Assembly (NCBI RefSeq): GCF_016653115.1
Contig: NZ_NHRX01000018.1
Span: 44,817-108,816, forward strand
Source of the DNA: Rhodocyclus purpureus
GTDB taxonomy: Bacteria > Pseudomonadota > Gammaproteobacteria > Burkholderiales > Rhodocyclaceae
Direction: 5' to 3'
DNA length: 64,000 bases
Shown: positions 47,813 to 58,207 of the stretch, in pieces
Layout of the letters: the number at the start of each line of letters is the position of its first letter
Position numbering within the stretch: position 1 is the stretch's first letter
The notes under the pieces: generated by a model
Seen by the model: the letters and a program-made list of their open reading frames with translations, nothing else
Told to the model about the DNA's origin: nothing
Databases searched by the model: none
Position numbers and translations under genes: made by a program

Positions 47813-48373
47813 ATGGCGACACAGGATTTAACTCGCGATTCGTTGCACGAGGAGACTCTGGCCGGCGAGCAGGTCTTCCGCGGTCGCCTGCTCGACGTGC
47901 GCCGTGACCGCGTGCGCCTGCCCGACGGTTCGGAGTCAACCCGCGAATACGTGGTCCATCCCGGCGCCGTGGTGGTGGTCGCCGAGGTTGACGGCGGGCT
48001 GCTCTTCGAGCGCCAGTTCCGCTACCCCTTGCGTCGCGCCTTCATCGAACTTCCCGCCGGCAAGATCGACCCCGGCGAGGACATCCTCGTCACCGCGCAG
48101 CGCGAGCTGCTCGAGGAAACCGGCCACGTCGCCGACGACTGGCAACGCGTCGGTGTCATGCATCCGTGCATCGGCTACTCCGACGAGCGCATCGAGATCT
48201 TCTTCGCGCGCGGCGTGCGCAAGGTGGGCGAGCCGCAGTTCGACCACGGCGAGTTCCTCGAATTGCTGACCCTGCCGCTCGACGCGGCGCTGGCCGCGGT
48301 CGATCGTGGCGAGATCACCGACGCCAAGACCATCGCCGCGCTGTTCCACGCCGACCGCCGCTTGCGCGCCTGA
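47813..48373 (+). CDS. nudF: Nudix hydrolase, ADP-ribose pyrophosphatase type
   Basis: Predicted to split ADP-ribose into AMP and ribose-5-phosphate. The Nudix box is complete: [20 protein letters not shown] followed by TG (about residues 80-102). The segment before it ([27 protein letters not shown]) and the family pattern [12 protein letters not shown] agree with the ADP-ribose subfamily. 186 aa. It lies 25 bases after nuoN; the same neighbourhood is seen in related genomes. Substrate is inferred from family. Confidence 0.85.
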   Translation: MATQDLTRDSLHEETLAGEQVFRGRLLDVRRDRVRLPDGSESTREYVVHPGAVVVVAEVDGGLLFERQFRYPLRRAFIELPAGKIDPGEDILVTAQRELLEETGHVADDWQRVGVMHPCIGYSDERIEIFFARGVRKVGEPQFDHGEFLELLTLPLDAALAAVDRGEITDAKTIAALFHADRRLRA

Positions 48374-48449
48374 ACCCGTCTGCCGTGCTGCTGGCGTCCG
48401 CAGCAAGGGCGTCGCTGCAGGGGCGGCAGCTTACTCCGACCGAAGGCCC

Positions 48450-49517
48450 ATGTCCGCTTACGAAACCCTGAAAACCGGCCTGCAAGCCGCGCCCAAGACC
48501 TGGCTCGTCACCGGCGTCGCCGGCTTCATCGGCAGCAACCTGCTCGAAACCCTGCTCAGGCTCGACCAGCGCGTCGTCGGCCTCGACAATTTTGCGACCG
48601 GCCACCAGCGCAACCTCGACGAGGTGGAGCGCCTGGTGAGCGCCGAGCAATGGGCGCGCTTCCGTTTCATCGAGGGCGATATCCGCAGCCTGGCGGACTG
48701 CCGTGCGGCAATGTGCTGGCAGCCGCGCTCGCCGGAGGAAGGCGAGGGCTTGGCGCAGCGCGTCGATTACGTGCTGCACCAGGCGGCGCTCGGCTCGGTG
48801 CCGCGCAGCCTGGACGACCCGATCACCAGCAACGCGGCCAACATCGACGGCTTCGTGAACATGCTGGTCGCCGCACGCGATGCGGGTGTGGCGAGCTTCA
48901 CCTACGCGGCGAGCAGTTCGACCTACGGCGATCATCCGGGACTGCCGAAGGTCGAGGACGTGATCGGCAAGCCCCTGTCGCCGTACGCGGTCACCAAGTA
49001 CGTGAACGAACTGTACGCCGACGTCTTCGCGCGCTGCTATGGATTCACGACCATCGGCCTGCGCTACTTCAACGTCTTCGGCCCGCGCCAGGACCCGAAC
49101 GGCGCCTACGCGGCGGTGATCCCGAAATGGACCGCGGCGATGATCAGGGGCGAAGAAGTGTTCATCAACGGCGACGGCGAGACGAGCCGCGACTTCTGCT
49201 TCGTCGATAACGCCGTGCAGGCCAACCTGCTCGCCGCGACGACGACCGATGCGGCGGCGCGCAACCAGGTCTACAACGTCGCCGTCGGCGGGCGTACGGG
49301 CCTCACGCAGCTGTTCGCCTACCTCAAGCAGGCGCTCGCCGATAACGGCGTCCGCTACGACAGGGAGGCGGTCCACCGCGACTTCCGCGCCGGCGACGTG
49401 CGCCATTCGCAGGCCGACATCGGCAAGGCCGGGCGCCTGCTCGGCTACGCGCCGCGCTTCGACATCGAAGCCGGAATCCGCAGCGCGATGCCCTGGTACA
49501 TCCGCTTCCTCGGCTGA
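48450..49517 (+). CDS. wbpP: UDP-N-acetylglucosamine 4-epimerase, WbpP/TviC-like (SDR family)
   Basis: Extended short-chain dehydrogenase predicted to interconvert UDP-GlcNAc and UDP-GalNAc (or the uronic acids) for surface polysaccharide. NAD motif [12 protein letters not shown] near residue 25, [14 protein letters not shown], the catalytic YAVTK and the WbpP-specific run [19 protein letters not shown]. An extra stretch of about 13 residues (around 90-102, with [12 protein letters not shown]) is inserted before [11 protein letters not shown] compared with the WbpP proteins I remember. I chose ATG 48450; the frame is open upstream into the Nudix gene. galE follows after 33 bases. Confidence 0.85.
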   Translation: MSAYETLKTGLQAAPKTWLVTGVAGFIGSNLLETLLRLDQRVVGLDNFATGHQRNLDEVERLVSAEQWARFRFIEGDIRSLADCRAAMCWQPRSPEEGEGLAQRVDYVLHQAALGSVPRSLDDPITSNAANIDGFVNMLVAARDAGVASFTYAASSSTYGDHPGLPKVEDVIGKPLSPYAVTKYVNELYADVFARCYGFTTIGLRYFNVFGPRQDPNGAYAAVIPKWTAAMIRGEEVFINGDGETSRDFCFVDNAVQANLLAATTTDAAARNQVYNVAVGGRTGLTQLFAYLKQALADNGVRYDREAVHRDFRAGDVRHSQADIGKAGRLLGYAPRFDIEAGIRSAMPWYIRFLG

Positions 49518-49550
49518 GGTTCAAGCGCACTTCTCCCTGTCAAGGACGCC

Positions 49551-50567
49551 ATGAAATCGACCATCCTCGTCACCGGCGGTGGCGGCTACATCGGCTCGCA
49601 CACCTGCGTCGAATTGCTCGCTGCCGGCTTCGACCTCGTCGTCATCGACAACTTCTGCAACAGCAAGCCGGCGGTGCTCGAGCGGATCGAGGCGATCAGC
49701 GGCCGCAAGCTCGCCTGCCATCGTGCCGACATCCGCGACCGCGCGGCGTTGCGCGCCATCTTCGCCGCGCACCCGATCGACGCGGTGATCCATTTCGCCG
49801 GCCTGAAGGCGGTCGGTGAGTCGGTCGCGCAGCCGCTGCGCTACTACGACAACAACGTCTCCGGCAGCGTCGCGCTGTTCGAGGTGATGGCCGAAGCGGG
49901 CGTGAAGACGCTGGTTTTCTCCTCGTCGGCGACCGTCTATGGTGACCCGCATGCGGTGCCGATCCGCGAGGACTTCCCGCTGTCGGCGACCAATGCCTAC
50001 GGCCGCTCGAAGCTGATGATCGAGGAGATCCTGCGCGACACCGCGCGCTCGGACGACGCCTGGCGCATCGCGCTCTTGCGCTACTTCAACCCGGTCGGCG
50101 CGCACGCGTCGGGACTGATCGGCGAGGACCCGAACGGGATCCCCAACAACCTGATGCCTTACATCAGCCAGGTCGCGGTCGGCCAGCGCGAAGAGCTTTC
50201 CGTGTTCGGTGGCGATTACCCGACCGTCGACGGTACCGGCGTGCGTGACTACATCCACGTCGTCGACCTCGCGCGCGGCCACCTCGCGGCCCTCAACGCG
50301 CTGGCGAAGAATCCCGGTGTGCTCACCGTGAACCTCGGGACGGGGCAGGGCTACAGCGTGCTGCAGGTGGTCGAGGCCTTCGCGCGCGCCAGCGCTCGCC
50401 CGGTTCCCTACCGCATCGTCGACCGGCGTCCCGGCGACATCGCCGCGTGCTACGCCGATCCGACGCTGGCGCGCGAACTGCTCGGCTGGCAGGCCGAGCG
50501 CGGTCTCGACGCGATGTGCGCCGACGCCTGGCGCTGGCAGCAGTGGGCGGCCGCGAACCTGGCGTGA
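49551..50567 (+). CDS. galE: UDP-glucose 4-epimerase
   Basis: Converts UDP-galactose and UDP-glucose, for exopolysaccharide or LPS. NAD motif GGGGYIGSHTCVELL at the start, VIHFAGLKAVGESV, the active-site serine region FSSSATVYGDP and the YGRSK catalytic motif are present. 338 aa, full length. It shares about the same fold but not a recent origin with the preceding epimerase. A weak hairpin ends the pair. Confidence 0.97.
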   Translation: MKSTILVTGGGGYIGSHTCVELLAAGFDLVVIDNFCNSKPAVLERIEAISGRKLACHRADIRDRAALRAIFAAHPIDAVIHFAGLKAVGESVAQPLRYYDNNVSGSVALFEVMAEAGVKTLVFSSSATVYGDPHAVPIREDFPLSATNAYGRSKLMIEEILRDTARSDDAWRIALLRYFNPVGAHASGLIGEDPNGIPNNLMPYISQVAVGQREELSVFGGDYPTVDGTGVRDYIHVVDLARGHLAALNALAKNPGVLTVNLGTGQGYSVLQVVEAFARASARPVPYRIVDRRPGDIAACYADPTLARELLGWQAERGLDAMCADAWRWQQWAAANLA

Positions 50568-50618
50568 GCTCGTCGCGGGCCTGAAACACCGCGAAACAAC
50601 TGGGCGCACAACTCCAAC

Positions 50619-50637
50619 AGCCGGCATGGCCGGCTTT
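50619..50637 (+). terminator. Weak terminator-like hairpin after galE
   Basis: A perfect 7-bp stem (AGCCGGC and GCCGGCT) with an ATG loop, followed by only TTT. About 50 bases after galE. Confidence 0.45.
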
Positions 50638-50677
50638 CGGCAGAATGGGCTTCGCCATCCTTCCGGAGACTCGCCCA

Positions 50678-50806
50678 ATGAATCCTCCTGCCCTGCCACT
50701 GCTCAATGCGATCGGGAATTTTCTGTCCACCTCGCGCGACTACCTGGGCGTCGACTGCCAGATTCGCCTGAGCTGGCCACGCCGCGCCACGGCCGGCGCC
50801 TGCTGA
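50678..50806 (+). CDS. Possible small protein, 42 aa
   Basis: An ATG preceded by CGGAG at nine bases opens a 42-codon frame (MNPPALPLLNAIGNFLSTSR, then DYLGVDCQIRLSWPRRATAGAC). It has a short amphipathic or hydrophobic start, two cysteines and a basic end. It fills most of the 300-base gap between galE and the efflux operon, where I see no other gene. I recognise no family, and the support is only the ribosome-binding site and position. Confidence 0.3.
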   Translation: MNPPALPLLNAIGNFLSTSRDYLGVDCQIRLSWPRRATAGAC

Positions 50807-50872
50807 GCACGTCCCTCCCCGGGCAGGGCACGAGCCCGGGCGCCTGCTCGTTCCCGTAGTCAGCGCCGCAAC

Positions 50873-52081
50873 TCACTCGTGCCTGAGGGCGACGATCGGG
50901 TCGAGTTGCGCGGCGCGCCTGGCCGGGACGAAGCCGAAGATCACGCCGATCGCCGCCGAGAAGCCGAAGGCGAGCAGGTTGATCCCCGGGTTGAAGAGGA
51001 AGGGCATCCCCAGCAGCGAGGAGAGACCGAAGCAGGCGACGAAGGCGAGGACCATGCCGACCAGCCCGCCGAAGGCCGAGAGCACCACGGCCTCGATCAG
51101 GAACTGCAGCAGCACTTCGTGTTCGAGCGCGCCGATCGCCAGGCGAATGCCGATCTCGCGCGTGCGCTCGGTGACCGATACCAGCATGATGTTCATGATG
51201 CCGATGCCGCCGACCAGGAGGCTCACCGCGGCGACGGCGCCGAGCAGGCCCGTCATCGTGCGGATCGTCCCGGAGAGCGTCTCGGCGATCTGCTTGGTGT
51301 CCATCACCGTGAAGTTGTCAGCCTCGTTCTCGGCGAGCTTGCGCCGCTCGCGCAAGAGCGAGCGGATCTGCGCCATCACCGCCGCCGGCTCGGCGTTGTC
51401 CTTGAGCGAGATCAGCGCCGTCGGCACGTCCGGGTTGCCGGTCAGCCGGCGCTGTACGGTCGCCAGCGGCATCAGCACGATGTCGTCCTGGTCCATCCCC
51501 ATCGCGCCCTGGCCCTTTGCAGCGAGCAGGCCGACGACCTGACAGCTGAATGTCTTGACGCGGATCTCGTCGCCGAGCGGGTTGCGGCTGCCGAACAGCT
51601 CCCGCCTCACGGTCGCGCCGATGATGCAGACGGCCTTGCCGGCACGCTCCTCGTCGTCCTGGAACTCGCGACCGGCGCCGATCTTCCAGTTGCCCGCGAA
51701 CAGGTAGTCGTTGGTCGTCCCGTTGATCGTCGCCGACCAGTTGTTGTTGCCGGCAACCAGCGTCGCCGAACTGCCGGCGACCGGTGCCACCACCTCCAGA
51801 CCGTTAACCTGCGTGCGGATGGCCTCGAGGTCGGACTTCTTGAAGTTGGGCGAGCCGGCGGTATCGCGTCCCGGTCCCATCCTCTGTCCCGGACGCAGCA
51901 CGAGGAGGTTGCTGCCGAGGCTGGAGATCTGGTCGGAGACCATCTGCGTCGCGCCGTTGCCGAGCGTGACCATGGTGATGACCGCGGCGACGCCGATGAC
52001 GATGCCGAGCACGGTCAGGAAGGAGCGCAGGAGGTTGCGCCGGATCTCGCGCAGCGCGAGCAGGAGCGCGTTGATCAGCAT
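50873..52081 (-). CDS. MacB-type ABC transporter permease (FtsX domain)
   Basis: Permease half of a MacB-like transporter: one N-terminal transmembrane helix (about 20-42), a large periplasmic domain, and three C-terminal helices of the FtsX domain ([21 protein letters not shown] region). In E. coli MacB the ATPase is fused to this part; here it is a separate gene that overlaps this one by seven bases. 402 aa. Last gene of the efflux operon. Substrates of the family are macrolides, lipopeptides or siderophores; this one is undetermined. Confidence 0.88.
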   Translation of the reverse strand: MLINALLLALREIRRNLLRSFLTVLGIVIGVAAVITMVTLGNGATQMVSDQISSLGSNLLVLRPGQRMGPGRDTAGSPNFKKSDLEAIRTQVNGLEVVAPVAGSSATLVAGNNNWSATINGTTNDYLFAGNWKIGAGREFQDDEERAGKAVCIIGATVRRELFGSRNPLGDEIRVKTFSCQVVGLLAAKGQGAMGMDQDDIVLMPLATVQRRLTGNPDVPTALISLKDNAEPAAVMAQIRSLLRERRKLAENEADNFTVMDTKQIAETLSGTIRTMTGLLGAVAAVSLLVGGIGIMNIMLVSVTERTREIGIRLAIGALEHEVLLQFLIEAVVLSAFGGLVGMVLAFVACFGLSSLLGMPFLFNPGINLLAFGFSAAIGVIFGFVPARRAAQLDPIVALRHE

Positions 52082-52824
52082 GTCGGTCCCTCCTGCCGGC
52101 TGACCCCGGCGGGACGCTGCGCGCGTGATTCGTCGATGTCGACCAGCCCGTCTACGAAATGCACGCAGCGGCTGGCATAGGCCGCCATGTCGGCCTCGTG
52201 GGTGACCATGACCACGGTGATCCCCTGTTCGCGGTTGAGCTGCACCAGCAGGTCCATGATCTCGTGCCCGCGCCGGCTGTCAAGGTTGCCGGTCGGCTCG
52301 TCCGCAAGCAGCACCAGCGGGCGGGTGACGATGGCGCGCGCGATCGCGACGCGCTGCTGCTGGCCGCCGGAAAGCTCGGCCGGCGTGTGCGACTCCCAGC
52401 CGGCGAGCCCGACCTGAGCCAGCGCCGCGCGCGCCGCCGCGTGCCGCGCCGCCGCTTCCTCGCCGCGGTAGAGCAGCGGCAACTCGACGTTCTCCTGCGC
52501 CGAGGTGCGCGCCAGCAGGTTGAAGCCCTGGAAGACGAAGCCCAGGCTGTGGCGACGCAGGAGCGCGCGCTGGTTGCGCTGCAGCTTCTCGACGTGGATG
52601 CCGCGGAAGAGGTATTCGCCGGTGGTCGGCGTGTCGAGGCAGCCGACGATGTTCATCACCGTCGACTTGCCCGACCCGGAAGGCCCCATCACGGCGACGA
52701 ACTCGCCGGCGGCGATCGAGAGGTCGATGCCGCGCAGCGCCTGGAAGGCAGCCGGCCCCTGGCCATAGGTCTTGGTGATGCCGCGCAGCTCGATCAGTGC
52801 GTCGCTCGCCGCCGGCGCGTTCAT
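52075..52824 (-). CDS. MacB-type ABC transporter ATP-binding protein
   Basis: LolD/MacB-class ATPase. Walker [11 protein letters not shown]-loop [11 protein letters not shown], signature [14 protein letters not shown] and Walker [14 protein letters not shown] are present. 249 aa with a short divergent C-terminus. Overlaps the adaptor gene by four bases and the permease by seven, so all are translated together. Confidence 0.92.
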   Translation of the reverse strand: MNAPAASDALIELRGITKTYGQGPAAFQALRGIDLSIAAGEFVAVMGPSGSGKSTVMNIVGCLDTPTTGEYLFRGIHVEKLQRNQRALLRRHSLGFVFQGFNLLARTSAQENVELPLLYRGEEAAARHAAARAALAQVGLAGWESHTPAELSGGQQQRVAIARAIVTRPLVLLADEPTGNLDSRRGHEIMDLLVQLNREQGITVVMVTHEADMAAYASRCVHFVDGLVDIDESRAQRPAGVSRQEGPTC

Positions 52825-54116
52825 CGCTTCGCTTCCTGATAGTCGGTGATCACCGCCATGCCGGCCTTCAGTTCGCCGCCGAGCACCTCGGTCAGGCGAC
52901 CGTTGCTGACCCCGATGCTGACCGGGACGGCCTGCGGCTCGCTTTCCGGCTTTTCGCCGAGGACCCAGACCTGCGCCGCGCCCGGCGCGGCGCTCACGGT
53001 CACGCGCTTCTGCTCCGAAGGCGGGCGTGGCAGCAGGCTGCCGACGAAACTGCCGCCGCCCTGCTTCGGCGCGCTCGCCTGTGGCGGCGTGAAGCGCAGC
53101 GCCGCGTTCGGCACCAGCAGCACGCTCTCGCGCTCGGCAGTGACGATCGACGCGGTCGCGGTCATTCCGGGACGCAGCGCGAAATCGTCGTTGGCGACGT
53201 CGAGCACGGTCTTGTAGGTGACGACGTTGTCGCTGATCGTCGAACCGATGCCGACGCGCTTGATGCTCGCCGGGAATTTCCTGCCCGGCCAGGCGGCAAC
53301 GGTGAAGGTCGCGGCCTGGCCGAGCTGCACGTGGCCGACGTCGGCCTCGTCGACCTTGACCTGCAACTCCATGCGCGAGAGGTCCTCGGCGAGCGTGAAC
53401 AGCACCGGGATGGTCATCGCCGCGACCACGGTCTGTCCCGGTTCGACCTTGCGCGTGAGCACGACGCCGTCGACCGGCGAGCGGATCGTCGCCTTGGCGA
53501 GGTTGGTTTCGTCGGTCTTCAGCGCCGCCTGGGCCTGCACCACCGACGCGCGTGCGCTCGCTTCGTTGGCCTGCGCGCGTTGCAGCGCCGCCTCGGCGGT
53601 TTCCAGCTCGGTTTTGGCCGGCACCTTGCCGCCGGAAAGCTCGGCCACCTGGCGCATCCGCGACAGCGAGGCCTTCGCCTCGGCGACGGTCGCCTGCGCC
53701 TGCGCGACCGCGGCCTGTGCCGAAGCCAGTGACGCCTGCGACTTGGTGACCGCGTCCTTGAGCTTGGCCGTGTCGAGTTGGGCGAGCAGCTGACCCTTCG
53801 TCACCTTGTCGTTTTCCTGGACGAGGACGCTGGCGAGCATCCCCGACATCTCGCTGCCGACATCGACCGCCTTGGTCGGCTGCAGGGTGCCACTCGCCGA
53901 GACCGTCACCACTAGCTTGCCGACCGTCGCTTCCTCGGTGATGTACTGGCCGCTGCCGTTCTTGTTGCCCGAGGCGAAGATCCAGAAGAGCGCGAGCAGC
54001 ACGAGCACGCCCGCGCCGACCGCCAGCCAGAGCTTCCTGCCGGTGAGCAAGCCTTGGGGTGCCGATTCAAGGATGGCGACGAGCTCGTCGCGCGATTTTT
54101 CGGGCGTGTCGGTCAT
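52821..54116 (-). CDS. MacA-like periplasmic adaptor (membrane fusion) protein
   Basis: Links the inner-membrane transporter to the outer-membrane channel. One N-terminal transmembrane helix (about 26-48) after a short cytoplasmic tail, then half of the lipoyl domain (GTLQPTKAVDVGSEMSGML), a long coiled-coil hairpin rich in Ala/Gln (about 110-205), the second lipoyl half (TIRSPVDGVVLTRKVEPGQ) and beta-barrel domains. 431 aa from ATG 54116, which overlaps the OMF stop in ATGA. An in-frame open region upstream is the shadow of the OMF gene. Confidence 0.9.
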   Translation of the reverse strand: MTDTPEKSRDELVAILESAPQGLLTGRKLWLAVGAGVLVLLALFWIFASGNKNGSGQYITEEATVGKLVVTVSASGTLQPTKAVDVGSEMSGMLASVLVQENDKVTKGQLLAQLDTAKLKDAVTKSQASLASAQAAVAQAQATVAEAKASLSRMRQVAELSGGKVPAKTELETAEAALQRAQANEASARASVVQAQAALKTDETNLAKATIRSPVDGVVLTRKVEPGQTVVAAMTIPVLFTLAEDLSRMELQVKVDEADVGHVQLGQAATFTVAAWPGRKFPASIKRVGIGSTISDNVVTYKTVLDVANDDFALRPGMTATASIVTAERESVLLVPNAALRFTPPQASAPKQGGGSFVGSLLPRPPSEQKRVTVSAAPGAAQVWVLGEKPESEPQAVPVSIGVSNGRLTEVLGGELKAGMAVITDYQEAKR

Positions 54117-55570
54117 GATGCGTTCTGCGCGGTGGGTTGTGCGGGGGAGGTTGCGCCGGCGTCCGGGCGCTGCGCGGCGAGGGCCCAGCCGCCGCCGAGC
54201 GCCTTGTACAGCGCGATCAGCTGCAGGCGCATGCCGGCTTCGGCGCTCGCCAGATTGTCTTCGGTGGACAGGCGCGTGCGCTCGGTCTCCAGCACCTTCT
54301 GGAAGTCGGCGAGCCCTGACTGGTACATCTGCCGCGCCAGTTGCGCGGCGTTGCGCGCGGCGACGGCGGCGGCGCGCCGTGCATCGACCCGGTCGCGCCC
54401 GGCGGCGTAGGCCTTCAGGGCATTCTCGACCTCTTCGAGCGCGCCGAGGACGCTGCTGCGGTAGCTGATCAGCGCCTGCTCCTGGACCGCGCTCTGCACC
54501 TCGACCGCGGTGCGCAGGCGGCCGCCATCGAACAGGGTCGCCGCCAGCGTCGCGCTGGCGCCACGGGCGAGGGTGTCGGCACCGCCGAGCGCCGCGAAGC
54601 TGTATGCCTGCCAGCCGAACGAGCCACCGAGCTTGAGGCTCGGAAAGCGCTGCGCCAGTTTCTGCCCGACGCGCGCGGTCTCGGCGGCGAGCTTGCGCTC
54701 GGCGGCGATCAGGTCGGGCCGCTGGCGCATGACGTCGGCGGGGATCCCCGTGGCGACCGAATCCGGCAACTCGGGTAGCGGCGCCGGCGCGGCGAGCCGC
54801 TCGCGCAGCGTTCCGGGATTGAGACCGAGCAGCACGGCGAGGCGGTTCCCGGCGTTGGCGATGCCGACCTCGAGGTCGGGGAGCGAGGCACGCGTCTGTT
54901 CGCGGCTGGTGCGCGCCTGCTCGACGTCGCTGGCCGCGGCGAGCCCGGCCTGGTAGCGCCAGTCGGTGATCTGCAGCGTCTCGCTCTGGCTCGCCAGGTT
55001 GTCGATCGCGATCTGCAGCCGGCGCTGGTACGAGCGCAGTTCGACGTAGTTGCGCGCGACTTCGGCGACGAGCGAGACGCGCGCCTGGTCGAGGGACGCG
55101 GCGCTCGCCTCCTGCTCGGCAGTCGCCGCTTCGAGCGCGCGCCGGGAGCCTCCGAAGATGTCGATTTCCCAGCTCGCGTCGAAGCCGGCGTCGTAGACGG
55201 TCGGCGTCGCCAGACTGTTCATTGCCGGCGAGTTGTCGCTGGCGCCGGTCGAGGCCGAAAGGGTCGGGAAGAAGCCACCGATCGCCTGTTCGCGCAGGGC
55301 GCGTGCCTGGCGCAGGCGCGCCTGCGCCAGCTGCAGGTCGAGGCTTCCCTGCAGTGCTTCGTCGATCAGCGCATCGAGTTGCGCGTCGCCGAACTGGCGC
55401 CACCAGTCGGACAAATGGGCGCTCGCGCTGCCGGCCGCCGGGGCGTTGGCCCAGCGCTCGGGGAGCTGCAGGGTGGGCGAGCGGAAGTCCGGGCCGAGCG
55501 ACGGCAGCTGCGTGCAACCCGACAGGGAGGCAGCGCAAATTATCAGCAGGCCTGAGACAGCTCTGTTCAT
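54113..55570 (-). CDS. Outer-membrane efflux lipoprotein, NodT/TolC family
   Basis: Outer-membrane channel of a tripartite efflux pump. Signal peptide with a lipobox (ASLSGC, near Cys19), then two OEP repeats with long coiled coils; [20 protein letters not shown] and the VFDGGR-type element ([16 protein letters not shown]) mark the family. 485 aa. First gene of the operon OMF-adaptor-ATPase-permease, an uncommon order in that the channel comes first. No promoter was identified in the 234-base gap upstream. Confidence 0.92.
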   Translation of the reverse strand: MNRAVSGLLIICAASLSGCTQLPSLGPDFRSPTLQLPERWANAPAAGSASAHLSDWWRQFGDAQLDALIDEALQGSLDLQLAQARLRQARALREQAIGGFFPTLSASTGASDNSPAMNSLATPTVYDAGFDASWEIDIFGGSRRALEAATAEQEASAASLDQARVSLVAEVARNYVELRSYQRRLQIAIDNLASQSETLQITDWRYQAGLAAASDVEQARTSREQTRASLPDLEVGIANAGNRLAVLLGLNPGTLRERLAAPAPLPELPDSVATGIPADVMRQRPDLIAAERKLAAETARVGQKLAQRFPSLKLGGSFGWQAYSFAALGGADTLARGASATLAATLFDGGRLRTAVEVQSAVQEQALISYRSSVLGALEEVENALKAYAAGRDRVDARRAAAVAARNAAQLARQMYQSGLADFQKVLETERTRLSTEDNLASAEAGMRLQLIALYKALGGGWALAAQRPDAGATSPAQPTAQNAS

Positions 55571-55804
55571 CTATTCTCCGATGCCGGCAAGGTAACCCTT
55601 CATCCTACCGCGAAAACCGCCGGTAAACACGCGCGCGGCATCCGCCTTTCTTCGGGAGGCCGGCAGACGTCGCAGCAGGGACGGTCCTGGCGCGCCCCGC
55701 ATACAGGAAGATTGATGACATTGGCGATTATGACGGCCATAATCAGGACTGGTTTCCCGCCAGACCTGGCGGCGGATCCGCTTCGACCAAGGGAGGACTT
55801 CAGC

Positions 55805-58207
55805 ATGGACGACAGTGCAGCGCAATCGGCGCCGGATCCGGGTGGCGCGAACCTGAGTCCCGGCGAGCTGGCAGGGATCGATGCCTTCTGGCGCGCCTGC
55901 AACTACCTCGCCGCCGGCATGATCTACCTGCAGGACAATCCGCTGCTGCAGGAACCCTTGCGCCCCGAGCACATCAAGCAACGCCTGCTCGGCCACTGGG
56001 GCTCCAGCCCCGGCCTCAGCTTCATCTACGTGCATCTCAACCGGCTGATCAGGAAGTACGACCTCGACGCGATCTTCCTCGCCGGCCCCGGTCACGGCGC
56101 ACCGGGCGTGCTCGCCCCGGTCTGGCTCGAAGGCACCTACGGCGAGGTCTATCCGAACAAGGGCGAGGACCTCGCCGGACTCAGGGAATTCTTCAAGGAA
56201 TTCTCCTTCCCCGGCGGCATTGGCAGCCACTGCACCCCGGAGACGCCCGGGTCGATCCACGAGGGCGGCGAGCTCGGCTACAGCATCGCGCACGCCTTCG
56301 GCGCGGCCTTCGACAACCCCGAACTGCTGGTCGCGGTCGTCGTCGGCGACGGCGAGGCCGAGACGGCGCCGCTGGCCACCGCCTGGCACTCGAACAAGTT
56401 CCTCAATCCGCTGCGCGACGGCGCCGTCCTGCCGGTGCTGCACCTGAACGGCTACAAGATCAACAACCCGACGCTCTTGGCGCGCATCTCGCACGACGAG
56501 CTCGACAACCTCTTCCGCGGCTACGGCTGGACGCCGCATTTCGTGGAGGGCGACGACCCGGCGACGATGCACGCGCTGATGGCAGCGACGCTGGAGCGCT
56601 GCGTCGAAGACATCCGGCAGATCCAGCTCGAAGCCCGCAGCAGCGGCTTCGCCCGGCGCGCGCGCTGGCCGATGATCGTACTGCGCAGCCCGAAGGGGTG
56701 GACCGGGCCGGCGCGGGTCGGCGGGCACCAGGTCGAAGGCAGTTGGCGCGCGCACCAGGTTCCGCTCGCCGACGTCCGCGACAACCCGCAGAACCTCGCG
56801 CAACTCGAACAGTGGCTGCAGAGCTACCGGCCGCAGGAGCTGTTTTCGGCCGAGGGCAGGTTCGACCCGGCGCTGCGCGCGCTGGCGCCTTCCGGCGAGA
56901 GACGGATGAGCGCCAACCCGCACGCCAACGGCGGCCGCCTGCGCCGTGCCCTGCGCCTGCCCGACTTCCAGGACTACGCGGTGACGGTCTCCGAGCGTGG
57001 ACGCAGCGAGGCCGAGAACACGCGTCGCCTCGGCGAATACCTGCGCGACATCCTGCTCGGGAATCCCGACAACTTCCGCGTCTTCGGCCCCGACGAGACG
57101 ACTTCGAACAAGCTGCAGGCGGTCTATGAGGCGAGCAAGAAGACCTGGCTTGCCGACCTCCTGCCCGTCGATGCGGACGGCGGCGAACTCGCTGCCGACG
57201 GCCGCGTCATGGAGATGCTCTCCGAGCACACGCTCGAAGGCTGGCTCGAAGGCTACCTGCTCACCGGCCGCCACGGCTTCTTCTCGACCTACGAAGCCTT
57301 CGTCCATGTGATCGACTCGATGTTCAATCAGCACGCCAAGTGGCTGGCGATGAGCCGGCAGATCCCGTGGCGGGCGCCGGTTTCGTCCCTGAACCTCCTG
57401 ATCACCTCGACCGTCTGGCGTCAGGACCACAACGGCTTCACGCACCAGGATCCCGGTTTCCTCGACCTCGTCGTGAACAAGAGCCCGGCGGTGACGCGCA
57501 TCTACCTGCCGCCCGACTCGAACTGCCTGCTCGCCGTCGCCGACCACTGCCTGAAGAGCTGCGACAACATCAACGTGATCGTCTGCGACAAGCAGAAGCA
57601 CCTGCAGTACCTGTCGATGGACGAGGCCGTCCGCCACTGCAGCAAGGGCATCGGACTGTGGCCGTGGGCGAGCAGCGACGCCGGCTCGCTTCCGGACCTG
57701 GTGATCGCCGGCTGCGGTGACGTCGCAACGCAGGAAGCGCTGGCGGCGACCGAAATCCTGCTCGGCCATTTCCCGGACCTCAGGATCCGCTTCGTCAATG
57801 TCGTCGACCTCTACCGGATGACGCCGGCCAGCGAGCATCCGCACGGACTGTCCGACCGCGACTTCGATTCGCTGTTCACCACCGACCGCCCGATCATCTT
57901 CAACTTCCACGGCTACCCCTGGCTGATCCACCGGCTGGCCTACCGGCGGCGCAACCACGCCAACCTGCACGTGCGCGGCTACAAGGAGAAGGGCAACATC
58001 AACACGCCGCTCGAACTCGCGATCAACAACCAGACCGACCGCTTCAGCCTGGCAATCGACGCGATCGACCGCGTGCCGCGGCTGCAGGTGGCCGGCGCGC
58101 ACGTCAAGGAGAAGCTGCGCGACCTGCAGATCGACTGCCGCAACTACGCGCACGAGTACGGCGTCGACCGCCCCGAGCTGCGCGACTGGCGCTGGGGGCG
58201 GCCATGA
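55805..58207 (+). CDS. xfp: Phosphoketolase (xylulose-5-P / fructose-6-P)
   Basis: Thiamine-diphosphate enzyme that splits xylulose-5-phosphate (and often fructose-6-phosphate) with inorganic phosphate into acetyl-phosphate and an aldose phosphate. Signatures: [28 protein letters not shown], the TPP/Mg motif [20 protein letters not shown], and [13 protein letters not shown]. 800 aa from ATG 55805 (GGAGG eight bases upstream); earlier in-frame ATGs (from 55712) have no such site. The next gene overlaps by four bases. Whether it accepts fructose-6-phosphate cannot be read from the sequence. Confidence 0.97.
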   Translation: MDDSAAQSAPDPGGANLSPGELAGIDAFWRACNYLAAGMIYLQDNPLLQEPLRPEHIKQRLLGHWGSSPGLSFIYVHLNRLIRKYDLDAIFLAGPGHGAPGVLAPVWLEGTYGEVYPNKGEDLAGLREFFKEFSFPGGIGSHCTPETPGSIHEGGELGYSIAHAFGAAFDNPELLVAVVVGDGEAETAPLATAWHSNKFLNPLRDGAVLPVLHLNGYKINNPTLLARISHDELDNLFRGYGWTPHFVEGDDPATMHALMAATLERCVEDIRQIQLEARSSGFARRARWPMIVLRSPKGWTGPARVGGHQVEGSWRAHQVPLADVRDNPQNLAQLEQWLQSYRPQELFSAEGRFDPALRALAPSGERRMSANPHANGGRLRRALRLPDFQDYAVTVSERGRSEAENTRRLGEYLRDILLGNPDNFRVFGPDETTSNKLQAVYEASKKTWLADLLPVDADGGELAADGRVMEMLSEHTLEGWLEGYLLTGRHGFFSTYEAFVHVIDSMFNQHAKWLAMSRQIPWRAPVSSLNLLITSTVWRQDHNGFTHQDPGFLDLVVNKSPAVTRIYLPPDSNCLLAVADHCLKSCDNINVIVCDKQKHLQYLSMDEAVRHCSKGIGLWPWASSDAGSLPDLVIAGCGDVATQEALAATEILLGHFPDLRIRFVNVVDLYRMTPASEHPHGLSDRDFDSLFTTDRPIIFNFHGYPWLIHRLAYRRRNHANLHVRGYKEKGNINTPLELAINNQTDRFSLAIDAIDRVPRLQVAGAHVKEKLRDLQIDCRNYAHEYGVDRPELRDWRWGRP

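Noticed and set aside
52821..55538. 905-codon frame as a single large protein
   Set aside because: Its upstream half is an out-of-frame reading of the OMF gene; the true adaptor starts at 54116, directly after the OMF stop.
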